This document shows, one piece after another, positions 62,031 through 64,000 of a stretch of 64,000 nt of DNA (positions are counted from its first letter, which is position 1; each line of letters opens with the position of its first letter). The stretch comes from CAIYRG01 sp964446945 (GTDB lineage: Bacteria; Pseudomonadota; Alphaproteobacteria; Micropepsales; Micropepsaceae): positions 62,001-126,000 of the forward strand of contig CAYUQO010000006.1 in the NCBI GenBank assembly GCA_964446945.1, in the 5' to 3' direction. The translations under genes and the position numbers were made by a program. The notes under the pieces are model-generated. The model did no database searches and had not been told where the DNA came from. It worked only from the letters and a program-made list of their open reading frames with translations.

Positions 62031-63029
62031 CTAAAACCAGCTGTCGGTCTCGCCGTAATTCGGTACAAAGAGATCATCCACCCGCACTTTCTCCGCAATC
62101 AGGTGCTGGTCGGCAAGATAGGTGACGAGCGCTTCGAGAGTCGGACGGTTCTTCTCCAGCCCATAGGGCCATGGATCGCCGCCGAAGACGTCGTGAATTT
62201 CATCGATATCGCGCATCAGCCACGGCGTCATGTAGCGAAGCGCACGCAGGTTGTACATTTTCTTCAGCGCAATGCGTTTGGACCGCTCAAATGCGTTGTA
62301 GAGGCTGGTCGCTATGAATGGATAACGTTCGTACACGTCGCGCTTGATTGCGATCAGATGCATGATCGGATAGATCTTCGTGCGCCGGTAATATGCCTTC
62401 TCCTGTTCGACATAGTCGGGGAACAGGCGGGCGATATTGGGATTGTTGCGGATCGATTCCGGCAGCGACGTGCCCAGCGTCGCGTCGACAGTGCCGTCCT
62501 CAATCAACTCGTTCAGCGAACGGCCGCGCGGCGCAGGTTCGATCGAAATCGATTTCAGCAGCGGCAGCACATGCGGGTCGCCATGGGCGCCGCGATGATT
62601 CACGGCACCCTGCACCCAGTGGATTTTTTCGAAATCGACGCCGTATTCGTGCTGCAATAACCCGCGAATGAAAATCGCTGCCGTCATGGTGTAAAGCGGC
62701 ACGCCGACGCGTTTGCCTTCCAGGTCCTTGGGCTCGCGAATACCGGATTTTTTGTTGATCGCAATAAACCCGTGCCGGAAGCAGCGCGACGGAAAGACTG
62801 GAATGGCGACGAACGGACACTGCTTGTTGGCGAACCGCTGCACGTATTCCGAGCTGGAATATTCGGCGACGTCGAACTCCTGACCACCCGACATGCGGTC
62901 GAAGATCGGCCGCGGCTCATCGATGGCAATGAAATTCAGATCAATGCCCTCGGGCTGCACTTCACCGGTATAAAGCGGCTCCATGCGGTCATAGAGCGCG
63001 CATGCGAAGCTGAGTTGCAGTCTGGACAT
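62031..63029 (-). CDS. 4,5-dihydroxyphthalate decarboxylase-like protein
   Basis: A 332-residue soluble protein of the periplasmic-binding-protein fold, without a signal peptide. The blocks EFDVAEYSSSEYV, PFVAIPVFPSRCFRHGFI, DLEGKRVGVPLYTMTAAIFIRGLLQHEYGVD and HWVQGAVN match the Pht5/4,5-dihydroxyphthalate decarboxylase family. That enzyme yields protocatechuate, which would feed the lig operon; however many homologues are uncharacterised, so substrate is unproven. The ATG at 63029 has GAGGGG eight bases upstream, again contributed by a repeat element. Confidence 0.72.
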   Translation of the reverse strand: MSRLQLSFACALYDRMEPLYTGEVQPEGIDLNFIAIDEPRPIFDRMSGGQEFDVAEYSSSEYVQRFANKQCPFVAIPVFPSRCFRHGFIAINKKSGIREPKDLEGKRVGVPLYTMTAAIFIRGLLQHEYGVDFEKIHWVQGAVNHRGAHGDPHVLPLLKSISIEPAPRGRSLNELIEDGTVDATLGTSLPESIRNNPNIARLFPDYVEQEKAYYRRTKIYPIMHLIAIKRDVYERYPFIATSLYNAFERSKRIALKKMYNLRALRYMTPWLMRDIDEIHDVFGGDPWPYGLEKNRPTLEALVTYLADQHLIAEKVRVDDLFVPNYGETDSWF

Positions 63030-63037
63030 GTTTCTCA

Positions 63038-63107
63038 CCCCTCACCGGAACGCCGTCCCCACCCCGAAATTCACTGCCGTGAATTTCGACCCTCCCTCAA
63101 GGGGAGG
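63038..63107. repeat. Mosaic hairpin element upstream of the decarboxylase-like gene
   Basis: CCCCTCACC start, a different core (CGAAATTCAC-TGCC-GTGAATTTCG, 63065-63088, perfect 10-bp stem) and a CCCTCAAGGGGAGG end. Reverse-strand GAGGGG sits eight bases before the ATG at 63029. Confidence 0.8.
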
Positions 63108-63117
63108 ATAGGATTCG

Positions 63118-63996
63118 TCAGGTCTCGTTGACGACGGGATTCCGGAGAACTCCGATCTCCGGCACTTCCACTTCAACCACATCGCCCTGTTTGAGCCATT
63201 GCGGCGGAGTCTGATGGCCGCCCGCACCCACCGGCGTGCCGGTGAAAATCACGTCACCTGGTTTCAAGGTCGCGAATTGCGTAATGTAGGAAATCAGCCA
63301 GGCAAAATTCCAGGTCAGCCTCTCGGTCCAGTCGTCCTGCCGCAGCTCGCCGTTGACCCGGGTCATCAGATGCAAAGGCGATGCTGGATCGACTTCGCTC
63401 GCAGGAACAATCCACGGACCAAGGCTGCCCGAACGATCGAAATTCTTTCCCTGCGTCACATTGAGACTGCCGTGGCGAAGCCAGTCGCGTACGCTGCCTT
63501 CATTGCCGAGCGTCAGGCCCCAAATCATCGATTTGGCATTGTCCCTGGGCACATTGCGGCCCTCGCGCCCGATCACGAGGACAATCTCGCCCTCATAGTC
63601 GAACTTGTCCGACACCTTTGGCTTGACCACAGGCTGGCCGTGGCCGACCAGCGAATCCGGAAACCGGACAAACAAGTTCGGATAATTCGGCTTCTGGCGC
63701 GGCGCGTCTTTGTATTCTTCGGCGCGCTCGGGATAGTTGATCCCGACGCAGATGATCTTTTCCGGCCTCAGCACCGGCGGCAGGAATTCGATTTCCTCCA
63801 GTTTGTAATCGGCGAAGTGGGTGCCGGCGGCAGCGCGGGCATCTTTCAGGCCCTGCTCACCGGCCGCAATCAGTTCTAGCGCCGAACGGTAGCGACCGCC
63901 GAGGCGGCCACCCAAGTCCACCATGCCGGAGTCAATCACGGCGCCGAAACTGTTGCGCCCATGAATGCGAAAACTCGCCAACCTGAATGTGCTCAT
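63118..63996 (-). CDS. Fumarylacetoacetate hydrolase (FAH) family protein, copy 2
   Basis: A 292-residue FAH-superfamily protein with IICVGINYPERAEEY, metal ligands in FDYEGEIVLVIGREGRNV and the loop FTGTPVGAGGHQTPP. It is only distantly similar to copy 1 three genes downstream, so the two probably act on different substrates. Complete in the window, starting at ATG 63996; any upstream ribosome site lies at or beyond the window edge. Confidence 0.88.
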   Translation of the reverse strand: MSTFRLASFRIHGRNSFGAVIDSGMVDLGGRLGGRYRSALELIAAGEQGLKDARAAAGTHFADYKLEEIEFLPPVLRPEKIICVGINYPERAEEYKDAPRQKPNYPNLFVRFPDSLVGHGQPVVKPKVSDKFDYEGEIVLVIGREGRNVPRDNAKSMIWGLTLGNEGSVRDWLRHGSLNVTQGKNFDRSGSLGPWIVPASEVDPASPLHLMTRVNGELRQDDWTERLTWNFAWLISYITQFATLKPGDVIFTGTPVGAGGHQTPPQWLKQGDVVEVEVPEIGVLRNPVVNET

Positions 63997-64000
63997 GGCC

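Noticed and set aside
6731..63107. The clustered intergenic repeats as a CRISPR array or IS element
   Set aside because: They are single, dispersed hairpin units with no regular spacers and no transposase gene, so a short mosaic repeat family is the better reading.

Overview
The window looks like a chromosomal segment from an alphaproteobacterium of the order Hyphomicrobiales (Rhizobiales). GC is high and most genes sit in tight, often 4-nt-overlapping operons. The gene order chvI-chvG-hprK-EIIA(Man)-HPr, then ahcY and a DivL-type kinase, then tsaE-amgK-murU-addB-addA, trxA, and the reverse-strand trpF-trpB-trpA-accD-folC run is the conserved backbone of that order. A free-living relative of the Bradyrhizobium/Rhodopseudomonas/Xanthobacteraceae group is my inference from this backbone plus the aromatic catabolism; I cannot name a genus. 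I saw no tRNA, rRNA, CRISPR, IS transposase or phage gene.

Layout. 1-3452 (reverse): a beta-oxidation multifunctional protein cut by the window edge, a coupled thiolase and an Fe/Mn superoxide dismutase. 3597-8556: two related secreted proteins of unknown function flanking a CopC-like protein and a periplasmic metallo-beta-lactamase-fold hydrolase, then a ferritin-like protein and an orphan Rieske oxygenase. 8613-13325: carB, greA and a ModA-like binding protein. 13398-17044: ChvI/ChvG envelope signalling with the incomplete nitrogen-type PTS. 17358-22963: TraB/GumN-like protein, ahcY, divL and a small DUF4242-like protein. 23065-25488 (reverse): a cysteine hydrolase, a 2Fe-2S ferredoxin and its FAD reductase. 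25615-34650: a five-gene overlapping chain for tRNA t6A modification, cell-wall sugar salvage and double-strand break repair, followed by thioredoxin. 34842-39867 (reverse): folC, accD, trpA, trpB, trpF.

39955-46471 is mixed: two tiny related proteins, an aromatic-acid transporter, a GlcG-like protein, two secreted proteins, an M20 peptidase and an aldo/keto reductase. 46570-54617 (reverse) is a nearly complete protocatechuate 4,5-cleavage operon: ligK, a DUF1932 dehydrogenase, ligJ, a dicarboxylate symporter, ligI, an outer-membrane barrel, ligA, ligB, ligC. It would convert protocatechuate to pyruvate and oxaloacetate, but no recognisable oxalomesaconate tautomerase (LigU/GalD) or dedicated regulator is present. 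Divergent from it run two alpha/beta hydrolases (one lacking the nucleophilic serine) and a gentisate-type cupin dioxygenase. After a PolX-like protein with a destroyed polymerase site and a Sel1 protein, a last reverse operon (60325-63996) holds two FAH-family hydrolases, a class II aldolase-type enzyme and a 4,5-dihydroxyphthalate decarboxylase-like protein. Together these suggest funnelling of phthalate-type or hydroxybenzoate compounds into ring cleavage.

At least eight intergenic hairpin-rich elements are scattered through the window. They are mosaics of shared modules; in two of them the modules occur in permuted order, two supply the Shine-Dalgarno of the next gene at identical spacing, and one supplies the 3' end and stop codon of polX. 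Other strong observations are the PolX with all three polymerase carboxylates lost, the serine-less hydrolase beside its intact paralogue, and a candidate CtrA site upstream of divL.
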